36,247 bases of DNA from an uncultured Eubacteriales bacterium (GCA_949292795.1 CASFBR010000104.1:1-36247); one strand, 5' to 3'; shown: positions 1 to 8,356, counted from the first letter of the stretch. A program made the numbers and translations. Notes: generated by a model from the sequence alone, not told the origin.

Positions 1-1201
1 GGCCGGACGGCATTTTTTCAAAGGTTCCGAAAGCCTTCTGGCAGCCGTCCAAAACCATAACCTGGCCTTTGGCGATTACTGTTTTTAATTCCAGGGAATC
101 CTCGGTCAGCAGGCAAATGTCTGCGTCAAAGCTTTCCCGGATGCGGCCTTTGCTGTGCAGCTTTAATATGGACGCCGGATTGGACGTGACGCCTTTAACT
201 GCAATTTCCAGCGGAATACCGCCTTTGAGCACACATTCACGCACCTCCTTAAGAAGGCTTGAAGCTTTTCCGATACCGATACCCTCGTATTCACCACGGG
301 CATTAAATATCGGCAGGCTTCCCTGTCCGTCGGAGGAGATCGTAAACCGGTCGCTTGAAATCCCACGGTCTAAAAGCCGGCTGATTCCATTACATACCCG
401 CACCTCGTCGCTGACCGTCTCCCAGTAGTCAATTTCCTCATTTCCTGTAAAATCGATCGTTCCCCCGGCAGCCGCAAAGTCCAGGCAATCGTCAAATAAC
501 GCCGCATTGCGGTTGACATGGGTCGGAAGGAACTGCGAGAACGGTATTTCCGTTTCCCGGACAACGCGCCAGAGCAGATCGAGCCTGCGCGGACTGTCCC
601 CCAGATGCACATTTACAATACCGGCTTTGCCTGAGAGCATTCCCGCAACCCGGGCATCCGCCGCAATGCGGGCAAATTCTTCAAACGTCGGCTGGGATGA
701 GCGGTGATCGGAAAGGGCAACCTCGCCCACGCCAATCACCTTATCCAGCATCATTATATCCTTCATCAGGCTGTCTGTAAGCGTCTGCACCGGAACATGA
801 TAGGAGCCGGTATAAGTATAAGCTGTGATCCCTTCATGTTCCAGGCCGTGCGCCTTTGCCAGCAGCGCCGCCATATCCCGGCCGACGCCGTCGGTGCCGA
901 TACATCCCACCACTGTTGTGATCCCGTTTAAGATCAGCCCGCTAAGCGTCGCCTCCGGTGTCCGCGTATGGAAGCCGCCCTCACCGCCGCCGCCAAGAAT
1001 ATGTTCGTGGCTGTCAATAAATCCCGGCACTGCTGCCAGCCCATAAGCGTCCAGCTCCTGCACTAAAATATGCCCGCCAAAATCAGCCTTAAGATGGCTG
1101 CCCACAGCGGCAATCTTATTGCCGAGAATAAGAATATCTTTTACGCCGGCATACTCCGGCATATACACCTTTGCATTTCTGATGATCGTAACCATTTGCA
1201 T
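1..1201 (-). CDS. iadA: Isoaspartyl dipeptidase (beta-aspartyl peptidase), 3' end cut by window edge
   Basis: About 400 residues are visible, and the C-terminus runs off the window edge; the family is near 390 residues, so little should be missing. It is an amidohydrolase-fold (M38) metallopeptidase that cleaves beta-aspartyl dipeptides arising from protein turnover. Seen: PGFIDSHEH (the first metal-binding HxH), GGGGEGG followed by TRTPE, GEVALSDHRSS in the carbamylated-Lys strand region, HVN, and SSDGQGS with the catalytic Asp. All match the IadA pattern rather than dihydroorotase. The start at 1201 is chosen because GGAAGGAG lies 5 nt before that ATG; an in-frame ATG at 1195 is also possible. 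The gene follows the YfcC-type transporter by 38 bp, a usual pairing suggesting uptake and cleavage of the dipeptide in one operon. No long continuous frame was interrupted by stops. Confidence 0.9.
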   Translation of the reverse strand, partial: MQMVTIIRNAKVYMPEYAGVKDILILGNKIAAVGSHLKADFGGHILVQELDAYGLAAVPGFIDSHEHILGGGGEGGFHTRTPEATLSGLILNGITTVVGCIGTDGVGRDMAALLAKAHGLEHEGITAYTYTGSYHVPVQTLTDSLMKDIMMLDKVIGVGEVALSDHRSSQPTFEEFARIAADARVAGMLSGKAGIVNVHLGDSPRRLDLLWRVVRETEIPFSQFLPTHVNRNAALFDDCLDFAAAGGTIDFTGNEEIDYWETVSDEVRVCNGISRLLDRGISSDRFTISSDGQGSLPIFNARGEYEGIGIGKASSLLKEVRECVLKGGIPLEIAVKGVTSNPASILKLHSKGRIRESFDADICLLTEDSLELKTVIAKGQVMVLDGCQKAFGTFEKMPSG

Positions 1202-1239
1202 CTGAACTCCTTCCCAACATCTGCCATCACCTTAACCAA

Positions 1240-2988
1240 TTACTGAAAATTGACCGCAACCGCAATGGCAATAATCACCGTACCGAGAATAAAGAAAAAT
1301 GCCTGCATTTTTATCTGGAATTTTGCCCATTTTCCCCACTCGATCCGGGCAACACCAAGCACACCGATCAGACTTGCCGATACCGGAGTGAACGCATCCA
1401 CAAAACCGGCGCCAAGCTGATAAGCCAATACGGCGATCTGACGGGGCACGCCGACCAGGTCTGAAAGCGGCGCCATAATGGGCATCGTCAGTGCGGCCTG
1501 TCCGGAATTGGATGTCACAACCAGGTTAAATAAGCTCTGGAATATGTACATAAACCAGGCGCCAATAAAGGATGGAACACCTTCCAGCACCCGTCCGATC
1601 CCATAAAGAATCGTATTCAGTGTGGACGGCACATTGGCCTCAGAGCCGCCCAGTACAAGAAGAATACCTTTGGCCATACCTACAACGACCGCTGTACCGG
1701 CCAGATCGGAAACGCCGCCCTGGAAAGCGGACGCCATGCCGTTGATGGTCATCCCGTTAAGCTTAAAGATAATCGCTGTAACACCGGCAGCAAAGCCCAT
1801 CACAAAAAACTGTGAGGCGATCTCCGGAATATAAAAGCCTCTCTGGGTTACGCCCCAGATGATCCAGATGAGCACGGCAAGCATTTCCAGCAAAATCAGC
1901 TTATGTCCAAGGTTAAACGCCCGCTCCTCTTCCGTTACCGCATCCATCCGTTCCCGAAAATAGGCGTCTCCGGCATAAACGACCGACTTTTGCGGATTTT
2001 TGCGGATGCGCTCTGCATAGACCATCATAAAGCCTGCGGCGGCCAGCGTGACAACGATCCACATCACAAGGCGGAAGGTCGCGCCGGACAGCACCGGGAC
2101 ACCGGCAATTCCCTGAGCCACAGCCACCGAAAACGGGCTCATCCAGGAGGCGGCGTTGCCGACCTGAGATGCCACATAGGTCACGGTCACTGCCACAATG
2201 GAATCATAGCCAAGGGCAATGACAAACGGCACCATGATCATCGCAAACGGAATACATTCCTCCGCCATTCCAAAGGTCGCGCCGCCAAGAGAGAACAGAA
2301 TAAACAGCAGCGGAAGCGCCAGACGTTCCAGCCCCTTTGTTTTTTTGATAAACGCATAAATTCCCGCGTCAATAGCGCCGGTTTTCATAATGATACCAAA
2401 GGCGCCGCCAACCACAAGAATCAGAGCGCAGATGCCGACCGCTGAACCGGAACGGTCACCGCTTACAAGACCTTCAAACACATAGTTTAAAAAGCCAAAG
2501 CCGCCGAAATCATCGGTGCCCCACACGTTTGCCGTTTTATGGAGCTTTTTACTCGTGTCATAGAAGCCCTCTCCGTACAGGCTGTACATTTCATCATCAC
2601 TGATGCCGGCAGCATCCAGGTCCTTTTGTGTCCATTGAGATGAATCGGTTTCAAGAAGCGCATCCAGCGCTTCGGCATCGACGCCCACCTCCTCCATCTG
2701 TGACGGATTTTCACGGATGTCTGCCAGGGCGTCTGCTACAAAATCCGTGTTAAGCCCATAGCTGTACCGGAAGGTATCGGCCATCAGTACGGTTCTTGTG
2801 GCCGTCTCCCCGTTGGCATCGGTGTACTCAATCGTATGCGTGCTGAACTTTCCGGCAGGAATAATAAATGTTAATATCCAACAGGCCAGTACGACAAAAA
2901 AGATAATTGCGTAAGTGTGGGGTGTCTTAAGCCTGGTCAGGTCCTTTTTAACCGCAGGCCCAGTCCCTTTCTTATGTTTCCATGGCAT
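1240..2988 (-). CDS. YfcC-family membrane transporter (DcuC/AbgT-like superfamily)
   Basis: A 582-residue polytopic inner-membrane protein. After a short basic N-terminus there is one membrane helix (about residues 25-45, ending in PAGKF), then a hydrophilic extracytoplasmic stretch of about 120 residues, then a dense run of helices to the C-terminus. Motifs such as GGAFGIIMKTGAID, GMAEECIPF, SNSGQAA and GAGFVDAFTPVSASL are those of the YfcC/C4-dicarboxylate carrier group. Family members are called C4-dicarboxylate, basic amino acid or dipeptide carriers; the substrate cannot be read from sequence, but the iadA partner points to acidic (iso)peptides or amino acids (inference). The ATG at 2988 has GGGAGGAG 9 nt upstream. 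The large loop after helix 1 is a common feature of the family. Confidence 0.88.
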   Translation of the reverse strand: MPWKHKKGTGPAVKKDLTRLKTPHTYAIIFFVVLACWILTFIIPAGKFSTHTIEYTDANGETATRTVLMADTFRYSYGLNTDFVADALADIRENPSQMEEVGVDAEALDALLETDSSQWTQKDLDAAGISDDEMYSLYGEGFYDTSKKLHKTANVWGTDDFGGFGFLNYVFEGLVSGDRSGSAVGICALILVVGGAFGIIMKTGAIDAGIYAFIKKTKGLERLALPLLFILFSLGGATFGMAEECIPFAMIMVPFVIALGYDSIVAVTVTYVASQVGNAASWMSPFSVAVAQGIAGVPVLSGATFRLVMWIVVTLAAAGFMMVYAERIRKNPQKSVVYAGDAYFRERMDAVTEEERAFNLGHKLILLEMLAVLIWIIWGVTQRGFYIPEIASQFFVMGFAAGVTAIIFKLNGMTINGMASAFQGGVSDLAGTAVVVGMAKGILLVLGGSEANVPSTLNTILYGIGRVLEGVPSFIGAWFMYIFQSLFNLVVTSNSGQAALTMPIMAPLSDLVGVPRQIAVLAYQLGAGFVDAFTPVSASLIGVLGVARIEWGKWAKFQIKMQAFFFILGTVIIAIAVAVNFQ

Positions 2989-3035
2989 AAATCATTGCTC
3001 CTCCCTAAATCAATCTGATACGCAAAACATGTATT

Positions 3036-3064
3036 ATTATATATGAATGAATAAAAATACACAA
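3036..3064 (-). promoter_or_regulatory. Candidate promoter for the transporter-iadA operon
   Basis: On the minus strand TTGTGT (3059-3064) and TATAAT (3036-3041) are separated by 17 bp in a very A/T-rich stretch. The -10 box is perfect, the -35 box is weak (first three bases only). Confidence 0.45.
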
Positions 3065-3083
3065 TATACTTTTTTTATAAAAT

Positions 3084-4985
3084 TTATGTCATCGGAAGCA
3101 GCTGTCTGATTTCCAGATTTTCCATGTTTTTTTCAAGAAAGAGCATCCGCCACCGGATATTTTGGGGTGGATAAAAATACAATGATGAACAGGCCACATA
3201 CGGTGCTGCCCCGTTTTCTGAAGCATTGCCGCTCTCCGGCCCGCAGGCATTGTTCTTCCCGGCGATAAATACAGCTGTCGGGCCGTCTGCTCCGCCGATC
3301 ACACCGATGCCTGATACCGGCACTGTTTTAGCTTCCGATACATCCTTAAGGATAAACGAGCCATCCGCAAGGGGCGGTGTGACCGTGTAGGTTAAAAGCG
3401 TATAGTATACGGGTGTTTTCACAGCCTGCTCCAGCTTCTTTACCTGGCAATCCAAAACCCTGAGAAGATAGGATTGCCCATTCACCGGATGTGTCATCGG
3501 AACATATGCTCCCGTCTTTGGCGTAAAAAACTCAGGGCCCTCAAATGACTGCGCCATACGCTCCATCCGCAGGCCAAGGGATGCCAGGCCGTCCGGTGCA
3601 CCGGACAGCTTCTCCCCTGCGCACCAGTCACCGGATGATTCCGGACTTGTGTCCGGTGCACCGGACAGCTTCCTTTTGGGCCATCGGAAGGAGCATCGGT
3701 AAACCGCCCATCCCATTGAGCAGTCAAGGCCATAATGTTTAAGTAGCTGCTGCATCCGCTCCTCCGGATGAAAGCTTTCATCCAGGCAGGATTTTGGAAT
3801 CCACGACACCATGCATCGTCCGGATTCAGGCTGCAGCTGTCCGTCAAGGAATATCCATGGTTTAAATTCCGCGGTCAGCGGGTGTTCCTGCCCGATTCTG
3901 GCACGCTCCTCCTCGGAATAGCTGTGCGCATCTTCATGGAGCAAATCCCAGCGGTCAATAAACGATTTCAGCACGTCCGGCCGGGCTTTCAGGCATAAAT
4001 CCATCACAAGCCCTTCCGGGCAAAGATAAACCGACGGTATGAACCACTGCTCATTCCCCCATAAAAATGAAGTATTAAGCGCAAGCTCTGTGCCGGCCGG
4101 GCCATTATTTTTCCAAAAGCTTCCGCCAAAGCTTACCTTCCACGGCGCCTCCGGATGTCCGCAGTCTTTCTTTTCCGGCACCAGGCCCCCATGCTTTTCC
4201 GTCTCATGGGCCGGATGCCCATAGCCTTCGATTTCATACGCAATATACTCGTAATCTAAATGATAGCCCAGCTTCATTGCCAGTGATGCGGAGCTGGAAT
4301 TGTGCGCATCCCAGCTTGGATACAGCCCACGCTTTTGACATTCTAAGATCAGCCTGGCGCAGCATGCCGCGGCAAGCCCCTGCCGCCGGTAAGGCTCCTT
4401 TGTCTCAACCTGAATTTCAATGCCATCCTTATAACGGCTGTATGAAGCCGCACCGGAAACCGGTTCGCCGTTTTTCAGGGCGATTACGCCAAGCCCCAGC
4501 CGGCAAAATGTCTCATAATCTTTAAATAAAGCGACAAAATCCCGGCTCCACGTCTGGCTTATACATACATCATAAAGCTTTCGGTCGATCATTTTAAAGG
4601 TGACCGATTCATCTGCTGCACCGGCCAGCTGGCGCAGGTATCCGGTGTGAAATGCATCCGGTTCCTTTTTCATGGCAAAGCGGCGTCGCTTATGCGCATT
4701 TTTCCCATAAACTGAAGTAATAAGGCCGTGCCAGTCCGGCGAAGACGCTGCCATGATAACATAATCGTTTTGACAGCCATCGGGCCGGCAGCTGACCAGC
4801 TCCCTGCTTGGTTTACCGGCTAAGAAGCAAAAATCTCCCAGACAGGCCATTGCCGAACAGGGCTGCTGCAATTCGTCCGTATATACATGTCCCATGATCC
4901 CGTCCAGACAGGACCAGATCATCGTTTCCCTCCATCCTTCAAACAGCTTTCGGACAGGCTGTGTGTCCTTTAATTCATAAATCAA
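3084..4985 (-). CDS. GNAT-family acetyltransferase with an unassigned C-terminal half carrying a GGADGPT motif
   Basis: A 633-residue soluble protein with two parts. The N-terminal ~255 residues look like the GNAT_acetyltran (ZmaR-like) group: the acetyl-CoA loop is seen as EPYRRQGLAAACCARL, followed by SWDAHNSSSASLAMKLGY. The remaining ~370 residues are not recognised; they are rich in Trp and Tyr, and hold a duplicated KLSGAPD segment (near residues 442-470). Near residues 559-577 there is GIGVIGGADGPTAVF, a motif typical of the membrane beta subunit of Na+-pumping decarboxylases (OadB), yet no membrane helices surround it. Translation most likely begins at TTG (4985), because GGAGG lies 7 nt upstream. 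Spacing to the upstream gene is about 160 bp, so it may be its own unit. Function of the C-terminal half is unknown. Confidence 0.72.
   Translation of the reverse strand: MIYELKDTQPVRKLFEGWRETMIWSCLDGIMGHVYTDELQQPCSAMACLGDFCFLAGKPSRELVSCRPDGCQNDYVIMAASSPDWHGLITSVYGKNAHKRRRFAMKKEPDAFHTGYLRQLAGAADESVTFKMIDRKLYDVCISQTWSRDFVALFKDYETFCRLGLGVIALKNGEPVSGAASYSRYKDGIEIQVETKEPYRRQGLAAACCARLILECQKRGLYPSWDAHNSSSASLAMKLGYHLDYEYIAYEIEGYGHPAHETEKHGGLVPEKKDCGHPEAPWKVSFGGSFWKNNGPAGTELALNTSFLWGNEQWFIPSVYLCPEGLVMDLCLKARPDVLKSFIDRWDLLHEDAHSYSEEERARIGQEHPLTAEFKPWIFLDGQLQPESGRCMVSWIPKSCLDESFHPEERMQQLLKHYGLDCSMGWAVYRCSFRWPKRKLSGAPDTSPESSGDWCAGEKLSGAPDGLASLGLRMERMAQSFEGPEFFTPKTGAYVPMTHPVNGQSYLLRVLDCQVKKLEQAVKTPVYYTLLTYTVTPPLADGSFILKDVSEAKTVPVSGIGVIGGADGPTAVFIAGKNNACGPESGNASENGAAPYVACSSLYFYPPQNIRWRMLFLEKNMENLEIRQLLPMT
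3591..3672. repeat. Two identical 22-bp direct repeats with a 16-bp perfect palindrome, inside the GNAT gene
   Basis: The 16-bp palindrome GTCCGGTGCACCGGAC occurs at 3591-3606 and again at 3651-3666, exactly 60 bp apart, each followed by AGCTTC. The 60-bp period keeps the reading frame and duplicates KLSGAPD in the protein. Confidence 0.85.
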
Positions 4986-5021
4986 ATGCTTCCCTCCTCA
5001 AACATGCGCAATATAACAGGC

Positions 5022-5090
5022 TTCTTCCAGTACCTTCACCACATTTCTTCCAGTATCTTCACCGCATTTCTTCCAGTGCCTTCACCGCCC
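5022..5090. repeat. Tandem repeat, 23-bp unit, three copies
   Basis: Units starting TTCTTCCAG at 5022, 5045 and 5068, continuing with a CTTCACC block and differing by single bases. It lies in the intergenic gap between the NifX-FKBP gene stop and the GNAT start. Confidence 0.9.
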
Positions 5091-5102
5091 GGATAACGAA
5101 GG

Positions 5103-5129
5103 GGCCAGGGAAAGCATCTTTCCCCGGCC
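5103..5129 (-). terminator. Hairpin downstream of the NifX-FKBP gene, possible terminator
   Basis: Arms 5103-5114 and 5118-5129 pair over 12 bp (one G-U) around a 3-nt loop, starting 14 nt after the stop codon. There is no T-run, so it may act as a 3' stabiliser or a Rho-type/weak terminator. Confidence 0.45.
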
Positions 5130-5143
5130 GGTTATATCCTACT

Positions 5144-6031
5144 CTACTTTACTTCCACCAACTCAATTTTAAAGTTTAATTCCTTGCCCGCCATTTCGTG
5201 ATTGGCATCAAGCGTGATCGTCTTTTCCTCTTTTGCAACAACCTTCACAGGGAATGGCTGTCCATACTGATTGGAAAGATAGACCTGCTGTCCGACCTCA
5301 AGGCCTTCAGAACCCGGAAGCTGTGCAATCTCAAACGTCAGAATCGCATTGGGGTCCGGCATACCGTAAGCTTCCTCCGGCATCAGATGAACATCTACGG
5401 TCTGTCCGACTTCCATATCCGCCACAGCCGCATCAAAGCCCCGGATCATCTGTCCGGCTCCGCAGACAAATTCCAGAGGCTCTCCCCTGTCATAGGAGGA
5501 ATCAAATGGTGTTCCGTCATTAAATGTACCGATGTAGTGTGTGCGGCATGTCTTGCCTACATTCCGCCCGGTCAGCGCGGTATGCCCGCCGCAGCCGCCA
5601 CAGCCACCGGCACAGGAATGTCCGTCATCATGTCCGCCGCAGCCATGCTCCTCTCCATGTCCGCCACAGCCGTGATCGCCGCAGCTATGCGCTTCTCCGT
5701 GATGATGATCACAGTTCGCTCCGGTCGATGCAAGCTCGCCCTTCAGGTAAGCCTCCACCGCCTGATCAGCATCTCCGGAAGCGCCGGCACACAGCTGGAC
5801 GCCGGCTTCAGTCAGAGCTGCCACAGCGCCGCCTCCGATACCGCCGCAGATCAGTACATCCACGGCCTGCTCTGCCAAAAGTCCGGCAAGAGCCCCGTGA
5901 CCGGCGCCATTGGAGCCAATCACCTGGCTTGAAATCACGTTCTTATCTTCAACCTCATAAATTTTAAAATGCTCTGTTTTTCCAAAATGCTGAAAAATCG
6001 TTCCGTTATCATAAGCTACTGCAATTTTCAT
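5144..6031 (-). CDS. Fusion: NifX/NifB-type Fe-Mo cluster-binding domain, His/Cys-rich linker, FKBP (SlyD-like) prolyl isomerase
   Basis: A 295-residue protein with three parts. Residues 1-100 match the dinitrogenase iron-molybdenum cofactor domain (MKIAVAYDNG, FQHFGKTEHFKIYEV, GAGHGALAGLLAEQ, CGGIGGGAV). Residues about 105-148 are a stretch of alternating Cys, His and Gly (CDHHHGEAHSCGDHGCGGH and so on), well suited to bind Ni, Zn or Fe clusters. Residues about 150-295 are an SlyD-type FKBP domain (THYIGTFNDGTPFDSSY, GAGQMIRGFDAAVADM, EEAYG) with its insert-in-flap region. E. coli SlyD has its His-rich tail at the C-terminus; here the metal-rich segment joins the two domains. Start: the ATG at 6031 has GAGG 9 nt upstream; a longer TTG reading to 6046 overlaps that site and is unlikely. 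No nif genes are near, so a general metal or redox role is inferred. Confidence 0.85.
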   Translation of the reverse strand: MKIAVAYDNGTIFQHFGKTEHFKIYEVEDKNVISSQVIGSNGAGHGALAGLLAEQAVDVLICGGIGGGAVAALTEAGVQLCAGASGDADQAVEAYLKGELASTGANCDHHHGEAHSCGDHGCGGHGEEHGCGGHDDGHSCAGGCGGCGGHTALTGRNVGKTCRTHYIGTFNDGTPFDSSYDRGEPLEFVCGAGQMIRGFDAAVADMEVGQTVDVHLMPEEAYGMPDPNAILTFEIAQLPGSEGLEVGQQVYLSNQYGQPFPVKVVAKEEKTITLDANHEMAGKELNFKIELVEVK

Positions 6032-6073
6032 TGATCTAATCCTCAACTTTCATTTTTACTGTGAATCCGCTTA

Positions 6074-6268
6074 TCCGCGGACACCTTTATGATTAATCCA
6101 CGGACAGCTTTTACTGTCAATCCGCAGACACCTTTTTTATTTGACTGCGGGCTCCGGCTCCTGATTTAACCGTAACCACCGGCTCCTGATTTAACCGCAG
6201 TCACCGGCTCCTGATTTAATCGCAGCCACCGGCTCCTGATTTTGCCGCAGGCACCGGCTTCTGATACC
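6074..6268. repeat. Tandem repeats after yaaA: 25-bp unit x 4.5 and a related ~24-bp unit x 3
   Basis: CCGGCTCCTGATTTAACCGC-type units start at 6154, 6179, 6204, 6229 and (partly) 6254, exactly 25 bp apart and directly adjoining. A second degenerate set starting TCCGCGG / TCCACGG / TCCGCAG lies at 6074, 6097 and 6121. The array begins 5-6 nt after the yaaA stop codon and fills the gap to the next gene. Units are contiguous, so this is not a CRISPR. Confidence 0.9.
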
Positions 6269-6271
6269 GCG

Positions 6272-7033
6272 TTATTCCGGATGCCTGTCCCGCCTTGTCA
6301 CAAATACCCATGTATGGTCATCGGACCGGGAGGCGTCAAACCGGTAGCCAAGATGGTCAAAGGACTGAATCTGCTCCGGAACAGCCGCCTGCTGCTGCGC
6401 CATATAACGCACCATCTCTCCCCGGGCCATTTTACACAATGTCCCTTTTTCGACAATTCTTCCGTCTTTTTCCTCGCCAAATACGCATGTAATAAAACGG
6501 ACGGACGCCGGAAGGTGCCTTGAAATGCAAATACTATATTCCCGTGAGGCCAGATTGATAATACAGTCTGTCTCTAAAGCCAGCGCCTTTGCAAGACAAT
6601 CACCCCAGAACGCATACAAATCTTTGGCGCCATCTACAGCCAGCCGCGCCTGCATTTCCAGGCGATACGGCGTTACGCCGTCTAAAGGCGCCAGCATGCC
6701 GTAAAATCCCGACAGAATACGAAGATGCTCCTGAACATAGTCCAGCTCCTGATCGGTAAATACGCCGGGAGCCATATACTGATAGGCAATGCCTTCATAG
6801 GACAGGATGGCCGGCGTCAGCGCGTGATACAAATCCATATGCGCAATACGCTCCACATTCAGAGCCGCAATGGAATCGTTGCATTTCCAGAGCTTTTTTA
6901 GCGCTTCATAAGACATCTGCTTAAGCTGGCTGCAAAGCTTAAGCGTTTTTGGAAGAAACGCCGGGAGCTCCCGCCACGGCAGGCTATCCGTATCCACACG
7001 CATCTTTTTAGCCGGGGAAATGATTATTCTCAT
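6272..7033 (-). CDS. yaaA: YaaA peroxide-stress protein (DUF328/UPF0246)
   Basis: A 253-residue cytoplasmic protein, the usual family length. It begins MRIIISPAKKM, the signature YaaA start, and contains LSGFYGMLAPLDGVTPYRLEM and FWGD followed by LINLASREY, all family hallmarks. In E. coli YaaA lowers free intracellular iron under H2O2 stress and binds DNA. Its ATG shares one base with the stop of the peroxiredoxin gene upstream (TAATG), so the two are translationally coupled; together they form an oxidative-stress pair. Confidence 0.93.
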   Translation of the reverse strand: MRIIISPAKKMRVDTDSLPWRELPAFLPKTLKLCSQLKQMSYEALKKLWKCNDSIAALNVERIAHMDLYHALTPAILSYEGIAYQYMAPGVFTDQELDYVQEHLRILSGFYGMLAPLDGVTPYRLEMQARLAVDGAKDLYAFWGDCLAKALALETDCIINLASREYSICISRHLPASVRFITCVFGEEKDGRIVEKGTLCKMARGEMVRYMAQQQAAVPEQIQSFDHLGYRFDASRSDDHTWVFVTRRDRHPE

Positions 7034-7497
7034 TACTTATTCTCCGCAAGCCAGGTCAGTATTTCCGCCGCATTTGTATCCGGCTTCACCTTTGGCATCA
7101 CTTTTTCAATCATTCCCTGCGCATCGATGATATACGTCGTGCGCACAACACCCATGCTCACCTTTCCGTACAGCTTTTTTTCCTTCCACACGTCATAAGC
7201 CTGGATCGCACAAAGCTCCGGGTCTGAAAGAAGGATAAAGGGCAGGTCATACTTGTCGGCAAACTTCTGGTGCGAAGCAACACTGTCTTTGCTTATACCG
7301 ATTACAACAATATCCTGATTTTTAAACTGTTCATAGCTTGCGGCAAACGCACATGCCTGCCGGGTGCAGCCCGGCGTATTATCTTTCGGATAAAAATATA
7401 AAACGACTCTTTTCCCGAGAAAATCCGACAGGCTCACCGGATGGCCATCCTTGTCTAAAAGTGTAAAATCCGGCGCTTTCATTTTTGTTTCTAACAT
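7033..7497 (-). CDS. bcp: Thioredoxin-dependent thiol peroxidase (BCP/peroxiredoxin Q)
   Basis: A 154-residue cytoplasmic peroxiredoxin that reduces peroxides with thioredoxin as donor. Seen: LYFYPKDNTPGCTRQACAF, with peroxidatic Cys44 in the PxxxTxxC motif and a second Cys49 five residues later, the E. coli BCP-type arrangement; later GISKDS and SDPE. RBS AAAGGAG lies 9 nt before the ATG. The stop overlaps the yaaA start by one base. A 69-bp gap separates it from the membrane protein gene upstream, so the three may be co-transcribed. Confidence 0.94.
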   Translation of the reverse strand: MLETKMKAPDFTLLDKDGHPVSLSDFLGKRVVLYFYPKDNTPGCTRQACAFAASYEQFKNQDIVVIGISKDSVASHQKFADKYDLPFILLSDPELCAIQAYDVWKEKKLYGKVSMGVVRTTYIIDAQGMIEKVMPKVKPDTNAAEILTWLAENK

Positions 7498-7566
7498 AAC
7501 TTCACTCCTTTATGATCTTATAAAGCCTTGGTTACAGCGATCATTCTGCCATTTCTGCAAGAATCA

Positions 7567-8103
7567 TTATCCAATTTCAAGACTCTGGGCGTGGCCGGTG
7601 TGCCGGTAATACCGGACAGTGACCGCGCCTCCCTGGGACAGCCGGCTATAATCGTCCGCTGATATTTCAAGCTGTATTTTTTCGCCCCGGTCATCCACGC
7701 CAATCAGCGTGTAGTGATTTGAAAAAATACCGCTGTATCCCTGAGCGTGATACACTTGAATGTCCGTAAGCACAGTCGTTTCAGGCCCCTGGATCACATC
7801 AAGAACAATGTCCTTTCCAAACCATACGCCAAGCCCCAGACAAATTACAACAACAGCGATACCGGTCACCTTTGCGCCGATACCTTTCTTTCTCCTGCTG
7901 CTGTCTCCCTTCTGACGGAAGCTCCGGATGACCCAACGCATGACATATGCGCCTGCAAGCCAGAGCATTAAAACCTGACACAGCTCATTTAAAAGGGCAG
8001 CACTACCGGTTTCCGGCACCAAAGCCGCAGCCAGAGCAAGAATAAGGATCGCAATCACAAACGCCCATTCGTACCGGCCGGGTTTTTTATTTGAATTTTT
8101 CAT
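7567..8103 (-). CDS. Hypothetical membrane protein with three N-terminal helices
   Basis: A 178-residue protein I do not recognise. Predicted membrane helices lie near residues 12-28, 37-58 and 76-94, with a basic loop (RQKGDSSRRKKG) between the second and third, followed by a soluble ~80-residue C-terminal domain. The C-terminal part (VDDRGEKIQLEISADDYSRL then GGAVTVRYYRHT) reads like a small beta-rich domain. The start at 8103 is preferred because GGGAGG lies 8 nt upstream; an in-frame ATG at 8136 has no such site. Confidence 0.7.
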   Translation of the reverse strand: MKNSNKKPGRYEWAFVIAILILALAAALVPETGSAALLNELCQVLMLWLAGAYVMRWVIRSFRQKGDSSRRKKGIGAKVTGIAVVVICLGLGVWFGKDIVLDVIQGPETTVLTDIQVYHAQGYSGIFSNHYTLIGVDDRGEKIQLEISADDYSRLSQGGAVTVRYYRHTGHAQSLEIG

Positions 8104-8154
8104 CGTTCTTCCCTCCCTATGCGTACATTTGCACATCAGTTTGCCCGCTTCGCT

Positions 8155-8350
8155 CGCTGCGCAAATGACGCGGTATAATCGCCGCTATGCGGCTATTATA
8201 TCATGTGCGCTGCCGCATCCATAGTATGCTTCCCCGTCCGCTGCCGCGCACATGCTATGGCTCCGCACGGATGCGTACGTTTGCGCTAAGGAATGCTCCC
8301 TTCGCAAACGACGCGGTATAATATAGCCGCTCTGCGGCTATATTATACCA
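8155..8350. repeat. Paired palindromic repeats in the gap after helD
   Basis: The 220-bp gap holds two related hairpins. The second (8315-8349) is a perfect inverted repeat with 16-bp arms, GGTATAATATAGCCGC, and a 3-nt loop; it starts 7 nt after the helD stop codon. The first (8172-8202) is an imperfect copy. Both are preceded by GCAAA(T/C)GACGC. Between them are nested inverted segments (CATGTGCGC at 8202-8210 with its complement at 8246-8254). No T-run follows the hairpins on the minus strand, so termination by this route is uncertain. Confidence 0.75.
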
Positions 8351-8356
8351 TGGCTG

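Noticed and set aside
1903-2445. 180-codon plus-strand open frame (and other long plus-strand frames under minus-strand genes)
   Set aside because: These lie opposite clear genes (transporter, GNAT, helD, oppA and others), have no ribosome binding site and mirror the codon structure of the real gene.
6154-6268. Possible CRISPR array (25-bp repeats)
   Set aside because: The repeats are directly adjoining with no spacers; this is a plain tandem repeat and there are no cas genes.
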